64,000 nt of DNA from Streptomyces sp. cg36 (GTDB taxonomy: Bacteria > Actinomycetota > Actinomycetes > Streptomycetales > Streptomycetaceae), in contig NZ_CP163520.1 in NCBI RefSeq assembly GCF_041080675.1, forward strand, positions 3,410,001 to 3,474,000, given 5' to 3'. Shown one piece after another: positions 1 through 9,805 of this stretch (its first letter is position 1; each line of letters begins with the position of its first letter). The translations under genes and the position numbers were made by a program. The notes beneath the pieces are model-generated. The model did not search any database and had not been told where the DNA came from. It was given only the letters and a program-made list of their open reading frames with translations.

Positions 1-723
1 TTCGGCGACCGGCTCGGCACCGCGACGTACTGGCAGGACGTGACCGACAGCCTCACCCGGATCCTCGTCGGATTCGTCCTCGCCGCCGTCGCGGGCGTCG
101 CCGCGGGCACCGCGACCGCCCGCTCCCGGCTCGCCGCCGACCTGCTGGGCCCGGTCCTCGAAGTGCTGCGGCCCATCCCGGCGATCGCCCTGGTCCCGGT
201 CGCGATCCTGCTGTTCCCCTCCAACGAGCAGGGCATCGTCTTCATCACCTTCGCCGCCGCGTTCTTCCCGGTGCTGGTGGCGACCCGGCACGCGGTGGCC
301 GCGCTCACCCCGGTCTGGGAGGAGGCGGTGCGCACCATGGGCGGCGGCCGGTGGCGGGTGCTGGGCTCGGTGGTGCTGCCGGGCGCGCTCCCGGGCGTGT
401 TCGGCGGCCTCTCGGTGGGCGTCGGCGTCTCGTGGATCTGTGTGATCTCGGCCGAGATGATCTCCGGCGAGTACGGGGTGGGCTACCGCACCTGGCAGGA
501 CTACACGGTCGTCGACTACCCCGGTGTCTTCGTCGGCATGGTCACCATCGGCGTTTTCGGCCGGCTCACCGCCACCGCCGTGGAGTGGCTGGGCCGCCGC
601 CTCACCCGCTGGCTGCCGCGCACCTCGTACGTGCCCGGGCCCCGCGTCCGCACCCCCAGGTCCCCCGCTCCCGCGCCCCGTACGCCCACCACCGAGGCGG
701 TGCCCCATGACCAGTTCGTCTGA
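1..723 (+). CDS. ABC transporter permease, SsuC/TauC-like (5' partial)
   Basis: This is the inner-membrane permease of a nitrate/sulfonate/taurine-type importer, cut by the window edge. The reading frame is open from base 1 (FGDRLGTATYWQDV), so the in-frame GTG at 40 is internal and not the start. Hydrophobic segments alternate with the permease coupling-loop region (EEAVRTMGGGRWRVLGSVVLPGALP in outline, about residues 104-128), the EAA-type loop that contacts the ATPase. The C-terminus is a Pro/Arg-rich tail. The stop overlaps the next gene by 17 nt, so the two are cotranslated. The substrate cannot be read from sequence; the neighbouring flavoprotein hints at an organosulfur or other organic anion. 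Confidence 0.9.
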   Translation, partial: FGDRLGTATYWQDVTDSLTRILVGFVLAAVAGVAAGTATARSRLAADLLGPVLEVLRPIPAIALVPVAILLFPSNEQGIVFITFAAAFFPVLVATRHAVAALTPVWEEAVRTMGGGRWRVLGSVVLPGALPGVFGGLSVGVGVSWICVISAEMISGEYGVGYRTWQDYTVVDYPGVFVGMVTIGVFGRLTATAVEWLGRRLTRWLPRTSYVPGPRVRTPRSPAPAPRTPTTEAVPHDQFV

Positions 724-1465
724 CGCCCCCGCCGTCGCCGGGGCGGCGCTCGCGCTGCGCGGCGCGGCGCTCGGGCGCCCCGGCGCGCCCGCGCTCGACG
801 GGGTCGACCTCGACGTCGCGGCGGGCGAGGTGCTGGCCGTGGTCGGCCCCTCCGGCTGCGGCAAGTCGACCCTGCTGCGCACCCTCGCCGGGCTGCTGCC
901 GCCGCTGGCGGGCCGGGTCACCCAGGACGGCGACGCGGTGCTCGCGCCCTCAGCCGAGCGCGCGCTGGTCTTCCAGGAGGACGCCCTGCTGCCGTGGCGC
1001 ACCCTGCGCGGCAACGTCGAACTGCCGCTCGCCGTGCAGCGGGTGCCCCGCGCCGAGCGCCGCGCGCGGGCCGACCGGTGGCTCGCCCGGGTCGGGCTGA
1101 CCGCGCACGCCGGACGGCTCCCGCACCACGTCTCGGGCGGTCAGCGCCAGCGCGCGCAGCTGGCCCGCGCGCTGGCCGGACGGCCGCGCGCCGTCCTGAT
1201 GGACGAGCCGTTCGGCGCGCTCGACGCCCAGAACCGTTCCGCCATGCAGCAGTTGCTGGTCGAGGTGCTGCACGGCACCGGAGCGACCGTCGTCTTCGTC
1301 ACCCACGACGTCGACGAGGCGCTGTTCCTGGGCGACCGGGTCGCCCTGCTCGGCACCGGACGCGTCCTCGACGTGCCCCGGCCGCGCGAGCGGGCCGCGC
1401 ACGACGACCCGGCCACCACGGCCCTGCGCCGCGAGGTGCTCGCCTCGCTCGCCGAGCGCGCCTGA
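707..1465 (+). CDS. ABC transporter ATP-binding protein, SsuB/TauB-like
   Basis: Cytoplasmic ATPase (252 aa) that powers the permease encoded just upstream. Motifs are complete: Walker A GPSGCGKST, ABC signature VSGGQRQR, Walker B AVLMDEPFGALD and H-loop VTHDVDEA. The ATG at 707 is preferred over longer in-frame starts because it follows the permease end with a 17-nt overlap and removes an unrelated Pro/Arg-rich N-terminus. The DEPFGALD box is typical of nitrate/sulfonate/taurine importers. No substrate-binding protein is visible; it is presumably upstream of the window. Confidence 0.93.
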   Translation: MTSSSDAPAVAGAALALRGAALGRPGAPALDGVDLDVAAGEVLAVVGPSGCGKSTLLRTLAGLLPPLAGRVTQDGDAVLAPSAERALVFQEDALLPWRTLRGNVELPLAVQRVPRAERRARADRWLARVGLTAHAGRLPHHVSGGQRQRAQLARALAGRPRAVLMDEPFGALDAQNRSAMQQLLVEVLHGTGATVVFVTHDVDEALFLGDRVALLGTGRVLDVPRPRERAAHDDPATTALRREVLASLAERA

Positions 1466-1505
1466 CCGCGCTCCCCCATCCCGCCAAGCCGACGGAAGGC
1501 ACCCC

Positions 1506-4211
1506 ATGCAGATCCCCGCACTCGCCGACGCCGAGGAGCTGACCTGCGACGTCCTCGTCATCGGAGGCGGCACGGCCGGCACGATGGCCGCGCTCACCGC
1601 CGCCGGGCGCGGTGCGGACGTGCTGCTCCTGGAGAAGGCGCACGTCCGCCACTCGGGCGCGCTCGCCATGGGCATGGACGGCGTCAACAACGCGGTGGTC
1701 CCCGGCCGCGCCGAGCCCGACGACTACGTCGCCGAGATCACCCGCGCCAACGACGGGATCGTCGACCAGTCCACCGTCCGCCAGACCGCCACCCGCGGCT
1801 TCGCGATGGTCCAGCGCCTGGAGTCGTACGGCGTGAAGTTCGAGAAGGACGAGCACGGCGCGTACGCGGTGCGCCAGGTGCACCGCTCCGGCTCGTACGT
1901 CCTGCCCATGCCGGAGGGCAAGGACGTCAAGAAGGTCCTCTACCGGCAGCTGCGGCGGCGCGAGATGCGCGAGCGGATCCGGATCGAGAACCGGGTGATG
2001 CCGGTGCGGGTGCTGACCGCCGGGGGGCGCGCGGTGGGGGCGGCGGGCTTCCACACGCGCACCGGCGCGTTCGTCACGGTGCGCGCGGGCGCGGTGATCC
2101 TGGCGACCGGCGCCTGCGGCCGTCTCGGACTGCCCGCCTCCGGCTATCTCTACGGGACGTACGAGAACCCCACCAACGCGGGCGACGGCCACGCCATGGC
2201 GTACCACGCGGGCGCCGAGCTCACCGGGATCGAGTGCTTCCAGATCAACCCGCTGATCAAGGACTACAACGGCCCGGCCTGCGCCTACGTGGCCAATCCG
2301 TTCGGCGGCTACCAGGTCAACCGGCACGGCGAACGGTTCGTGGACTCCGACTACTGGTCGGGCCGGATGATGGCCGAGTTCGCGGCGGAGGTCGCCAGCG
2401 ACCGGGGGCCGGTCTACCTCAAGCTCAGCCATCTGCCCGAGGAGTCGGTGACCGCGCTGGAGTCGATCCTGCACTCCACCGAACGCCCCACGCGCGGCAC
2501 CTTCCACGCGGGCCGCGGCCACGACTACCGCACCCACGACATCGAGATGCACATCTCCGAGATCGGCCTGTGCGGCGGCCACTCGGCGTCCGGCGTCCGG
2601 GTCGACGACCACGCCCGCACCACCGTGCCCGGCCTCTACGCGGCCGGCGACCTGGCGTGCGTACCGCACAACTACATGATCGGCGCGTTCGTCTTCGGCG
2701 ATCTGGCGGGCGCGGACGCGGCCCGCTTCCGGGCCGAGGAGGGCACGTACGAGGGCGAGTTGCCGCCCGACCAGCTGACGGCTGCCCACGAACTGGTCTA
2801 CCGGCCGCTGCGCAACCCGTCCGGCCCGCCCCAGCCGCAGGTCGAGTACAAGCTGCGCCGCTTCGTGAACGACTATGTGGCGCCGCCCAAGTCCGGGGCC
2901 CGGCTGTCGCTGGCCGTCGAGCACTTCGAGCGGATGCGCGCGGAGATCGCCGGGATGGGGGCGCGGACCCCGCACGAGCTGATGCGGTGCGCGGAAGTGA
3001 CGTTCATCCGCGACTGCGCGGAGATGGCCGCGCGCTCCTCGCTCGCCCGCACCGAGTCGCGCTGGGGCCTCTACCACGAGCGCACCGACCACCCCGAGCG
3101 CGATGACGAGGGCTGGCTGCACCACCTCGACCTGCGCAAATCACCCTCCGGGGCGATGGAGTTCACCGCTCGGCCCGTGGAGCCCTATCTGGTGGCGGTC
3201 GACGAGTACGCGCCGACCGGCGGCGCCCCGCGCCACCTCGGGGAGGTGCGCGTCGAGCAGGTGGCCACGGCCGGGCCGCGCGACCGCGCCCCGATCGGCT
3301 CCGGCGCCGGCGCCCCCCGGCCCGCGGCGGCGGCCCCCGCCCGCTCGCGCTCCCCCCGCATCCTGGAGGCCCTGGCCCTCACCGAGACCGGGCCCGAACT
3401 GGGCGCCTTCAAGGAGTACTTGGGCGACCCCGACCCCGCCGTCCGGGGCGCGGCCGTGGCGGCGCTCACCGAGACGGTCCCGCCCGGCGCGGGCCCGGCC
3501 CTCGCGGCCCGGCTCGCGGACACCGACGCGACGGTACGGGCGGCGGCGGCCCGCTCGCTCCTGGAGCTGGTCGAGGTGCTGCCCGCCGAACCGGCGCTGG
3601 CCCAGGGCCTGCTGGCCGCGACGGCGAGCGCGGACGCGACCGTACGGGCCGGTGTCCTGGACGTCCTGCGCGCCCTGCGCCTGGGCGGCGCCGCCCACTA
3701 CGCCCCGCTCCTGGCCGACCCCGACCGGGAGGTGCGCATCGCGGCCGTACGCGCGCTGGTGTCGGTCGACGCGCACGACGAGGTGGCCCGGGCGACGGCC
3801 GACCCGGCCCGCGAGGTCCGGGTGGCGGCGGCCCGGGGGCTGACCTCGCCGGGTCTGCTGACCCCGCTGCTCGCCGACGCGGACGCGCTGGTCAGGGCCG
3901 CGGCCTTCACCTCGCTGGCCGCCGGTCCCTGCCCCGGGCCGCTCGCGGCCCGCGCGGTCGACGCCCTGGCGGACCCGGCCTGGCAGGTCCGCGCGGGCGC
4001 GGCGGCGGCGCTCGGGACGGCTCCGGAGCCGTCGGCGGTCCCGGCCCTCACGACCGCGCTGGCCGACCCGAACGCGGACGTCCGCAAGGCGGCGGTGCTG
4101 GCCCTGCGCGCCCACTCGACCCCGGCCGCACGAAAGGCCCTGGCCCGGGCGGTGAACGACGCGGACGCGGACGTACGGGCGTACGCGGCCCGGTCCCCGG
4201 CCACGGCCTGA
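1506..4211 (+). CDS. AprA/FrdA-like FAD flavoprotein fused to C-terminal HEAT repeats
   Basis: 901-residue fusion. Residues ~15-45 carry the FAD dinucleotide fold (VLVIGGGTAGTMAALTAA then LLLEK). Residues ~190-205 hold an ILATGACGR stretch, and ~375-400 the second FAD motif (TVPGLYAAGDLA). The body up to ~590 resembles fumarate reductase/adenylylsulfate reductase alpha-type flavoproteins (HSGALAMGMDGVNNA). After a Pro/Ala linker, residues ~620-900 are tandem HEAT-like units with recurring D-x-xVRxAA cores. The start follows GGAAGG. It lies 40 nt after the ATPase and is probably in that operon. The domain family is clear; the substrate is unknown. A ferredoxin-type partner would be expected upstream but cannot be seen. 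Confidence 0.82.
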   Translation: MQIPALADAEELTCDVLVIGGGTAGTMAALTAAGRGADVLLLEKAHVRHSGALAMGMDGVNNAVVPGRAEPDDYVAEITRANDGIVDQSTVRQTATRGFAMVQRLESYGVKFEKDEHGAYAVRQVHRSGSYVLPMPEGKDVKKVLYRQLRRREMRERIRIENRVMPVRVLTAGGRAVGAAGFHTRTGAFVTVRAGAVILATGACGRLGLPASGYLYGTYENPTNAGDGHAMAYHAGAELTGIECFQINPLIKDYNGPACAYVANPFGGYQVNRHGERFVDSDYWSGRMMAEFAAEVASDRGPVYLKLSHLPEESVTALESILHSTERPTRGTFHAGRGHDYRTHDIEMHISEIGLCGGHSASGVRVDDHARTTVPGLYAAGDLACVPHNYMIGAFVFGDLAGADAARFRAEEGTYEGELPPDQLTAAHELVYRPLRNPSGPPQPQVEYKLRRFVNDYVAPPKSGARLSLAVEHFERMRAEIAGMGARTPHELMRCAEVTFIRDCAEMAARSSLARTESRWGLYHERTDHPERDDEGWLHHLDLRKSPSGAMEFTARPVEPYLVAVDEYAPTGGAPRHLGEVRVEQVATAGPRDRAPIGSGAGAPRPAAAAPARSRSPRILEALALTETGPELGAFKEYLGDPDPAVRGAAVAALTETVPPGAGPALAARLADTDATVRAAAARSLLELVEVLPAEPALAQGLLAATASADATVRAGVLDVLRALRLGGAAHYAPLLADPDREVRIAAVRALVSVDAHDEVARATADPAREVRVAAARGLTSPGLLTPLLADADALVRAAAFTSLAAGPCPGPLAARAVDALADPAWQVRAGAAAALGTAPEPSAVPALTTALADPNADVRKAAVLALRAHSTPAARKALARAVNDADADVRAYAARSPATA

Positions 4212-4227
4212 GCGGCGGCCCACACAC

Positions 4228-4271
4228 ACCGTTCCCCGCGCCCCCGGACACTCGGGGACGCGGGGAACGGT
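4228..4271. terminator. bidirectional hairpin between convergent genes
   Basis: Left arm ACCGTTCCCCGCG (4228-4240) and right arm CGCGGGGAACGGT (4259-4271) are exact complements, with a further inner CCCCG/CGGGG pairing. It sits between the ends of the flavoprotein gene (4211, +) and nuoN (4318, -), so it can serve both. There is no T-run, as is usual in Streptomyces. Confidence 0.75.
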
Positions 4272-4317
4272 ACGACCGGACCACCACGGGGCCGCGGCCG
4301 GAGGCCGGGCCGGGAGC

Positions 4318-5973
4318 TCAGCGCACGAACACCCCCGCCTGTCCCGCCAGATCCAGGAAGTACTGCGGCGCCACACCCAGGACCAGCGTCACGGCGACAC
4401 CGACCCCGATCGCCGTCATCGTCAGCGGCGAGGGAACGGCCACCGTCGGGCCGTCCGCCTTCGGCTCGCTGAAGAACATCAGCACGATCACCCGGATGTA
4501 GAAGAACGCGGCGATCGCGGACGAGATCACACCGACCACGACCAGCGAACCGGCGCCGCCCTCCGCCGCCGCCTTGAAGACCGCGAACTTCCCGGTGAAC
4601 CCGGAGGTCAGCGGAATGCCGGCGAAGGCGAGCAGGAAGACCGCGAAGACCGCCGCCACCAGGGGCGAACGGCGGCCGAGCCCCGCCCACTTGGACAGGT
4701 GCGTCGCCTCGCCGCCCGCGTCGCGCACCAGCGTGACGACCGCGAAGGCGCCGATCGTCACGAACGAGTACGCCCCGAGGTAGAACAGCACCGACGAGAT
4801 GCCGTCCGCGTTGGTGGCGATCACACCGGCGAGGATGAACCCCGCGTGCGCGATCGACGAGTACGCGAGGAGCCGCTTGATGTCGGTCTGGGTGATCGCC
4901 ACGACCGCGCCGCCGACCATGGTGACGATGGCGACGCCCCACATCACCGGGCGCCAGTCCCAGCGCATCCCGGGCAGCACCACGTACAGCAGCCGCAGCA
5001 GCGCGCCGAAGGCGGCGACCTTGGTGGCGGCGGCCATGAAGCCGGTGACCGGGGTGGGCGCGCCCTGGTAGACGTCCGGCGTCCACATGTGGAACGGCAC
5101 CGCGCCGACCTTGAAGAGCAGCCCCGCCAGGATCATCGCGCCGCCGATCAGCAGCAGCGCGTCATTGCCCATGGTGCCCGCGAGCGCCGGGTCCACGGTC
5201 TGGACCGTGCCGTCGACGACGTCCGCGATCGTCGCGTACTGGACGGAGCCCGCGTACCCGTACAGGAGCGCGATGCCGAACAGCAGGAACGCCGAGGAGA
5301 AGGCGCCGAGCAGGAAGTACTTCACGGCCGCTTCCTGCGACATCAGCCGCTTGCGGCGGGCCAGCGCGCAGAGCAGGTACAGCGGCAGGGAGAAGACCTC
5401 CAGGGCCACGAAGAGCGTCAGCAGGTCGTTGGCCGCCGGGAAGACCAGCATGCCGGCGATCGCGAAGAGCGCCAGCGGGAAGACCTCGGTGGTGGTGAAA
5501 CCGGCCTTGACCGCCTCCTTCTCGCTGTCGCTGCCGGGCACGGACGCGGCCTGGGCCGCGAACGAGTCCACCCGGTTGCCGTGCGACTCGGGGTCCAGAC
5601 GCCGCTCGGCGAAGGTGAAGACCGCGACGATCGAGGCGAGGAGAATGGTGCCCTGGAGGAAGAGCGCCGGGCCGTCGACGGCGATCGCGCCCATCGCCGC
5701 GATGTGCGCCTTCGTCGTGCCGTATCCGTCCGCCGCGAGCCCGACCACCGCGGCGAAGGCGGCGGCGAGCGCGACGACGGAGAGGAACACCTGGGCGTAG
5801 TAACGGCTCTTGCGCGGGACGAACGCCTCCACGAGCACGCCCACCAGGGCCGCGCCGACCACGATCAGCGTGGGCGCCAGCTGCGCGTACTCGATGTGCG
5901 GCGCCGGGATCTTGTCGACCTTGCCGTCGGCCGCCGTCGTCCACAGGCTGTGGACAGCTGCTGCTGTGCTCAC
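4318..5973 (-). CDS. nuoN: NADH-quinone oxidoreductase subunit N
   Basis: Last gene of the complex I operon; 551 aa, one of the three antiporter-like proton-pumping membrane subunits. It is strongly hydrophobic with about 14 predicted membrane segments, and has the conserved lysine-bearing segment around LAYSSIAHAGFILAG and the VGAVPFHMWTPDVYQGAPTPV motif typical of NuoN. The GTG start overlaps the nuoM stop by 4 nt (GTGA), a translational-coupling arrangement repeated through this operon. A central loop (about residues 130-155, PGSDSEKEAVK) is hydrophilic and may be an actinobacterial insertion. A strong hairpin follows the stop. Confidence 0.97.
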   Translation of the reverse strand: MSTAAAVHSLWTTAADGKVDKIPAPHIEYAQLAPTLIVVGAALVGVLVEAFVPRKSRYYAQVFLSVVALAAAFAAVVGLAADGYGTTKAHIAAMGAIAVDGPALFLQGTILLASIVAVFTFAERRLDPESHGNRVDSFAAQAASVPGSDSEKEAVKAGFTTTEVFPLALFAIAGMLVFPAANDLLTLFVALEVFSLPLYLLCALARRKRLMSQEAAVKYFLLGAFSSAFLLFGIALLYGYAGSVQYATIADVVDGTVQTVDPALAGTMGNDALLLIGGAMILAGLLFKVGAVPFHMWTPDVYQGAPTPVTGFMAAATKVAAFGALLRLLYVVLPGMRWDWRPVMWGVAIVTMVGGAVVAITQTDIKRLLAYSSIAHAGFILAGVIATNADGISSVLFYLGAYSFVTIGAFAVVTLVRDAGGEATHLSKWAGLGRRSPLVAAVFAVFLLAFAGIPLTSGFTGKFAVFKAAAEGGAGSLVVVGVISSAIAAFFYIRVIVLMFFSEPKADGPTVAVPSPLTMTAIGVGVAVTLVLGVAPQYFLDLAGQAGVFVR

Positions 5974-7541
5974 TGGGCCGCCTCCACCACGGGCTTGGGG
6001 TCCTTCTTGTGTACGTCGGTCATGGTGTGCTGCACCGCCGGGTTGACGATGTCGGTCAGCGGCTTCGGGTACACACCCAGGAACACCAGGAGCGCGATCA
6101 GCGGGGCGACCACCAGGAGTTCACGGACCTTGAGGTCGGGCATGCCCTGCACCTCGGCCTTGACCGGGCCGGTCATGGTGCGCTGGTAGAGCACCAGCAC
6201 GTACAGCGCGGCGAGCACGATGCCGAGCGTGGCGATCACACCGATCGCCGGGTACCTGCTGAACGTGCCGACCAGGACCAGGAACTCGCTGACGAAGGGC
6301 GCGAGTCCGGGCAGCGAGAGCGTCGCCAGACCGCCCACCAGGAAGGTGCCCGCGAGCAGCGGGGCCACCTTCTGCACCCCTCCGTAGTCCGCGATCAGCC
6401 GCGAGCCGCGGCGCGAGATCAGGAAGCCGGCCACCAGCATCAGCGCCGCCGTCGAGATCCCGTGGTTGACCATGTAGAGCGTGGCGCCCGACTGGCCCTG
6501 GGTGGTCATGGCGAAGATGCCCATGACGATGAAGCCGAAGTGCGAGATCGACGCGTACGCCACCAGGCGCTTGATGTCCCGCTGGCCGACCGCCAGCAGC
6601 GCCCCGTAGATGATGCTGATCACCGCGAGCACCAGGATCACCGGCGTCGCCCACTTGGAGGCGTCCGGGAACAGCTGGAGGCAGAAGCGGAGCATCGCGA
6701 AGGTGCCGACCTTGTCGACCACCGCCGTGATCAGCACCGCGACCGGCGCCGTGGCCTCGCCCATCGCGTTGGGCAGCCAGGTGTGCAGCGGCCACAGCGG
6801 GGCCTTCACCGCGAAGGCGAAGAAGAAGCCGAGGAACAGCAGCCGCTCGGTGTTGGTCGCCATGTCCAGCGAGCCGTTGGCGCGCGCCGCCGCGATCTCG
6901 TCGAGCGAGAACGTCCCGGCCACGTCGTAGAGCCCGATCACCGCGGCCAGCATGATCAGCCCGCCGATGAGGTTGTAGAGCAGGAACTTGACCGCCGCGT
7001 ACGACCGTTGGGTGGCCGCCGCCTCGTCGCCGTGCTCGTGGGCGCGGTCGCCGAAGCCGCCGATCAGGAAGTACATCGGGATCAGCATGGCTTCGAACAG
7101 GATGTAGAAGAGGAAGACGTCGGTGGCCTCGAAGGAGAGGATCACCATCGCCTCGACCGCCAGGATCAGGGCGAAGAAGCCCTGGGTGGGGCGCCAGCGG
7201 CTGCTGTGCGTGTCCAGCGGGTCGGCGTCGTGCCAGCCCGCCGCGATGACGAACGGGATCAGCAGCGCGGTGAGCGCGATCAGCGCCACCCCGATGCCGT
7301 CCACGCCCAGTTCGTAGCGGACGCCGAAGTCCTTGATCCAGGCGTGCGACTCGGTGAGCTGGTACCGGTCGCCGCCGGGCTCGAACCGTACGAGCTGGAC
7401 GACGCCCAGGGCCAGCGTGCCCAGCGACACCAGCAGCGCCAGCCACTTGGCGGCGGTCCGCCGCTCGGCCGGGACGGCGGCGGTGGCGATCGCACCGACC
7501 GCCGGGAGCGCCGCCGTCGCGGTAAGGAGGGGGAACGACAT
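5970..7541 (-). CDS. nuoM: NADH-quinone oxidoreductase subunit M
   Basis: 523-aa antiporter-like membrane subunit of complex I. Diagnostic stretches are the second-half LWPLHTWLPNAMGEATAPVAV and LVAYASISHFGFIVMG segments, which carry the conserved Lys/His of the proton path. An acidic/His-containing loop (RAHEHGDEAAATQRS, about residues 168-182) lies between membrane helices. The ATG start sits 3 nt after the nuoL stop, and its own stop overlaps nuoN. Length and topology fit the family; nothing is missing. Confidence 0.97.
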   Translation of the reverse strand: MSFPLLTATAALPAVGAIATAAVPAERRTAAKWLALLVSLGTLALGVVQLVRFEPGGDRYQLTESHAWIKDFGVRYELGVDGIGVALIALTALLIPFVIAAGWHDADPLDTHSSRWRPTQGFFALILAVEAMVILSFEATDVFLFYILFEAMLIPMYFLIGGFGDRAHEHGDEAAATQRSYAAVKFLLYNLIGGLIMLAAVIGLYDVAGTFSLDEIAAARANGSLDMATNTERLLFLGFFFAFAVKAPLWPLHTWLPNAMGEATAPVAVLITAVVDKVGTFAMLRFCLQLFPDASKWATPVILVLAVISIIYGALLAVGQRDIKRLVAYASISHFGFIVMGIFAMTTQGQSGATLYMVNHGISTAALMLVAGFLISRRGSRLIADYGGVQKVAPLLAGTFLVGGLATLSLPGLAPFVSEFLVLVGTFSRYPAIGVIATLGIVLAALYVLVLYQRTMTGPVKAEVQGMPDLKVRELLVVAPLIALLVFLGVYPKPLTDIVNPAVQHTMTDVHKKDPKPVVEAAQ

Positions 7542-7544
7542 GCC

Positions 7545-9491
7545 TTACACCGCCCTCATCAGCAGGGTCGCGGCGATGAGCACCGCCGCACCTCCGAACA
7601 TGGAGACCGCGTAACTGCGGGCGAAGCCGTTCTGCAGCTTGCGCAGCCGGCCGGAGAGCCCGCCGAACCCTGCGGCGGTTCCGTTGACCACTCCGTCGAC
7701 CAGGGTGTGGTCGACGTACACCAGCGAGCGGGTGAGGTGCTCGCCGCCGCGGACCAGGACCACGTGGTTGAAGTCGTCCTGGAGCAGGTCGCGGCGGGCG
7801 GCCCGGGTGAGCAGCGAGCCGCGCGGGGCGACGACCGGGACGGGCTTCCGGCCGTACTGCGCCCAGGCCAGGCCGACGCCGATCAGCAGCACGGTGATGG
7901 TGGCCGCGGTGACCACGCCCTCGCTCACCGGCGAGTCGCCGTGCGAGAGGCTCGTGACCGGCTCCAGCCACTTCACGAACGACTCGTTGATGCTGAACAG
8001 GCCACCCGCGAGGACCGAACCGAAGGCCAGCACGATCATCGGGATCGTCATGGTGCCGGGCGACTCGTGCGGGTGCGGCTCGGCGTGCGCGTCCTGGTGG
8101 GCCGCGGCCGGCTCCGCGCCCGGCTCGGCCGGGGACGCGGCCGGGGCGGTGCGCCAGCGCTCCTCGCCGAAGAACGTCATCAGCATCACGCGCGTCATGT
8201 AGTACGCGGTGATGGCCGCGCCCAGCAGGGTGACCGCGCCGAGGATCCAGCCCTCGGTGCCGCCCTTGGCGAAGGCCGCCTCGATGATCTTGTCCTTGGA
8301 CCAGAAGCCGGACAGGCCCGGGAAGCCGATGATGGCGAGGTAGCCGAGGCCGAAGGTGATGAAGGTGACCGGCATGTACTTGCGCAGGCCCCCGTACTTG
8401 CGCATGTCGACCTCGTCGTTCATGCCGTGCATCACGGAGCCCGCGCCGAGGAAGAGCCCGGCCTTGAAGAAGCCGTGGGTCACCAGGTGCATGATCGCGA
8501 AGGGGTAGCCGATGGGGCCGAGGCCGGTGGCCAGGACCATGTAGCCGATCTGCGACATGGTGGAGCCCGCCAGGGCCTTCTTGATGTCGTCCTTGGCGCA
8601 ACCGACGATCGCACCGAACAGCAGGGTGACCGCGCCGACGATCACCACGACCGTCTGCACGTCCGGCACCGCGTTGAAGATGGTGCCGGAGCGGGTGATC
8701 AGATAGACGCCCGCGGTCACCATCGTCGCCGCGTGGATCAGGGCCGAGACCGGGGTCGGGCCCTCCATCGCGTCACCGAGCCAGGACTGCAGCGGCACCT
8801 GGGCGGACTTGCCGCACGCGGCCAGCAGCAGCATCAGGCCGATCGTGGTGTTGCGGCCGTCCCCGGTCTCGCCCACCTCGTTGAAGACGGTCGAGAAGGA
8901 GAAGGAGCCCCAGGTGGTGAACATGACCATGATGGCGATGGACAGGCCCATGTCGCCGACCCGGTTGACCAGGAACGCCTTCTTGGCCGCGGTCGCCGCG
9001 CTGGGCTTGTGCTGCCAGAAGCCGATGAGCAGGTAGGACGCGAGGCCCACGCCCTCCCAGCCCACGTACAGCAGGAGGTAGTTGTCGGCGAGGACCAGCA
9101 GCAGCATCGCCGCCAGGAACAGGTTGAGGTAGCCGAAGAAGCGGCGGCGGTTCTCGTCGTGCTCCATGTAGCCGATCGAGTAGATGTGGATCAGCGTGCC
9201 CACACCGGTGATCAGCAGGACGAAGGTCATCGACAACTGGTCGAGCTGGAAGCCGATGTCGGCCTGGAAGCCCTCCACCGGCACCCAGCTGAACAGGTGC
9301 TTGTGCACCGCCCGGTTGTCGGCCGAGCGGCCCAGCATGTCGGCGAAGAGCGCCACGCCGAGGCCGAACGACACGGCCGCCAGCAGGGTGCCGAGCCAGT
9401 GGCCCACGGCGTCGAGCCGACGCCCGCCGCACAGCAGGACCGCCGCTCCTAGCAGAGGCGCCGCGATGAGCAGCGCAATCAGGTTCTCCAC
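7545..9491 (-). CDS. nuoL: NADH-quinone oxidoreductase subunit L
   Basis: 648-aa distal antiporter-like subunit of complex I. Conserved landmarks include [39 protein letters not shown] and [16 protein letters not shown]. The C-terminal part should form the long lateral helix that braces NuoM and NuoN in the family. A soluble, His/Glu/Pro-rich loop ([15 protein letters not shown], around residue 470) is a low-complexity insertion common in actinobacteria. The start is GTG at 9491, 14 nt after the nuoK stop; the stop is 3 nt from the nuoM start. Confidence 0.97.
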   Translation of the reverse strand: MENLIALLIAAPLLGAAVLLCGGRRLDAVGHWLGTLLAAVSFGLGVALFADMLGRSADNRAVHKHLFSWVPVEGFQADIGFQLDQLSMTFVLLITGVGTLIHIYSIGYMEHDENRRRFFGYLNLFLAAMLLLVLADNYLLLYVGWEGVGLASYLLIGFWQHKPSAATAAKKAFLVNRVGDMGLSIAIMVMFTTWGSFSFSTVFNEVGETGDGRNTTIGLMLLLAACGKSAQVPLQSWLGDAMEGPTPVSALIHAATMVTAGVYLITRSGTIFNAVPDVQTVVVIVGAVTLLFGAIVGCAKDDIKKALAGSTMSQIGYMVLATGLGPIGYPFAIMHLVTHGFFKAGLFLGAGSVMHGMNDEVDMRKYGGLRKYMPVTFITFGLGYLAIIGFPGLSGFWSKDKIIEAAFAKGGTEGWILGAVTLLGAAITAYYMTRVMLMTFFGEERWRTAPAASPAEPGAEPAAAHQDAHAEPHPHESPGTMTIPMIVLAFGSVLAGGLFSINESFVKWLEPVTSLSHGDSPVSEGVVTAATITVLLIGVGLAWAQYGRKPVPVVAPRGSLLTRAARRDLLQDDFNHVVLVRGGEHLTRSLVYVDHTLVDGVVNGTAAGFGGLSGRLRKLQNGFARSYAVSMFGGAAVLIAATLLMRAV

Positions 9492-9505
9492 GATTCAGCG
9501 ACCCC

Positions 9506-9805
9506 TTACAGCTTCATCAGGCTGGCGTCGTCGACCGAGGCCGAGTGGCGGGAACGGAAGAGCGACACGATGATCGCGAGCCCGACGACGACCTCCGCGG
9601 CGGCGACGACCATCGTGAAGAAGGCGATGATCTGGCCGTCGAGGTTGCCGTGCATCCGGGAGAAGACCACGAACGCGAGGTTGCAGGCGTTGAGCATCAG
9701 CTCGACGCACATGAAGACCACGATCGCGTTCCGCCTGATCAGCACACCGGCGGCGCCGATGGTGAACAACAGCGCCGACAGATAAAGGTAGTTGACCGGG
9801 TTCAC
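9506..9805 (-). CDS. nuoK: NADH-quinone oxidoreductase subunit K
   Basis: 99-aa subunit with three membrane helices. It carries the membrane glutamates of NuoK: one in [16 protein letters not shown] and one in [13 protein letters not shown], both needed for proton translocation in the family. The true start is the GTG at 9805 (VNPVNYLYL), which overlaps the nuoJ stop as GTGA. A longer in-frame extension upstream reads as Arg-rich nuoJ shadow and is rejected. Confidence 0.96.
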   Translation of the reverse strand: MNPVNYLYLSALLFTIGAAGVLIRRNAIVVFMCVELMLNACNLAFVVFSRMHGNLDGQIIAFFTMVVAAAEVVVGLAIIVSLFRSRHSASVDDASLMKL

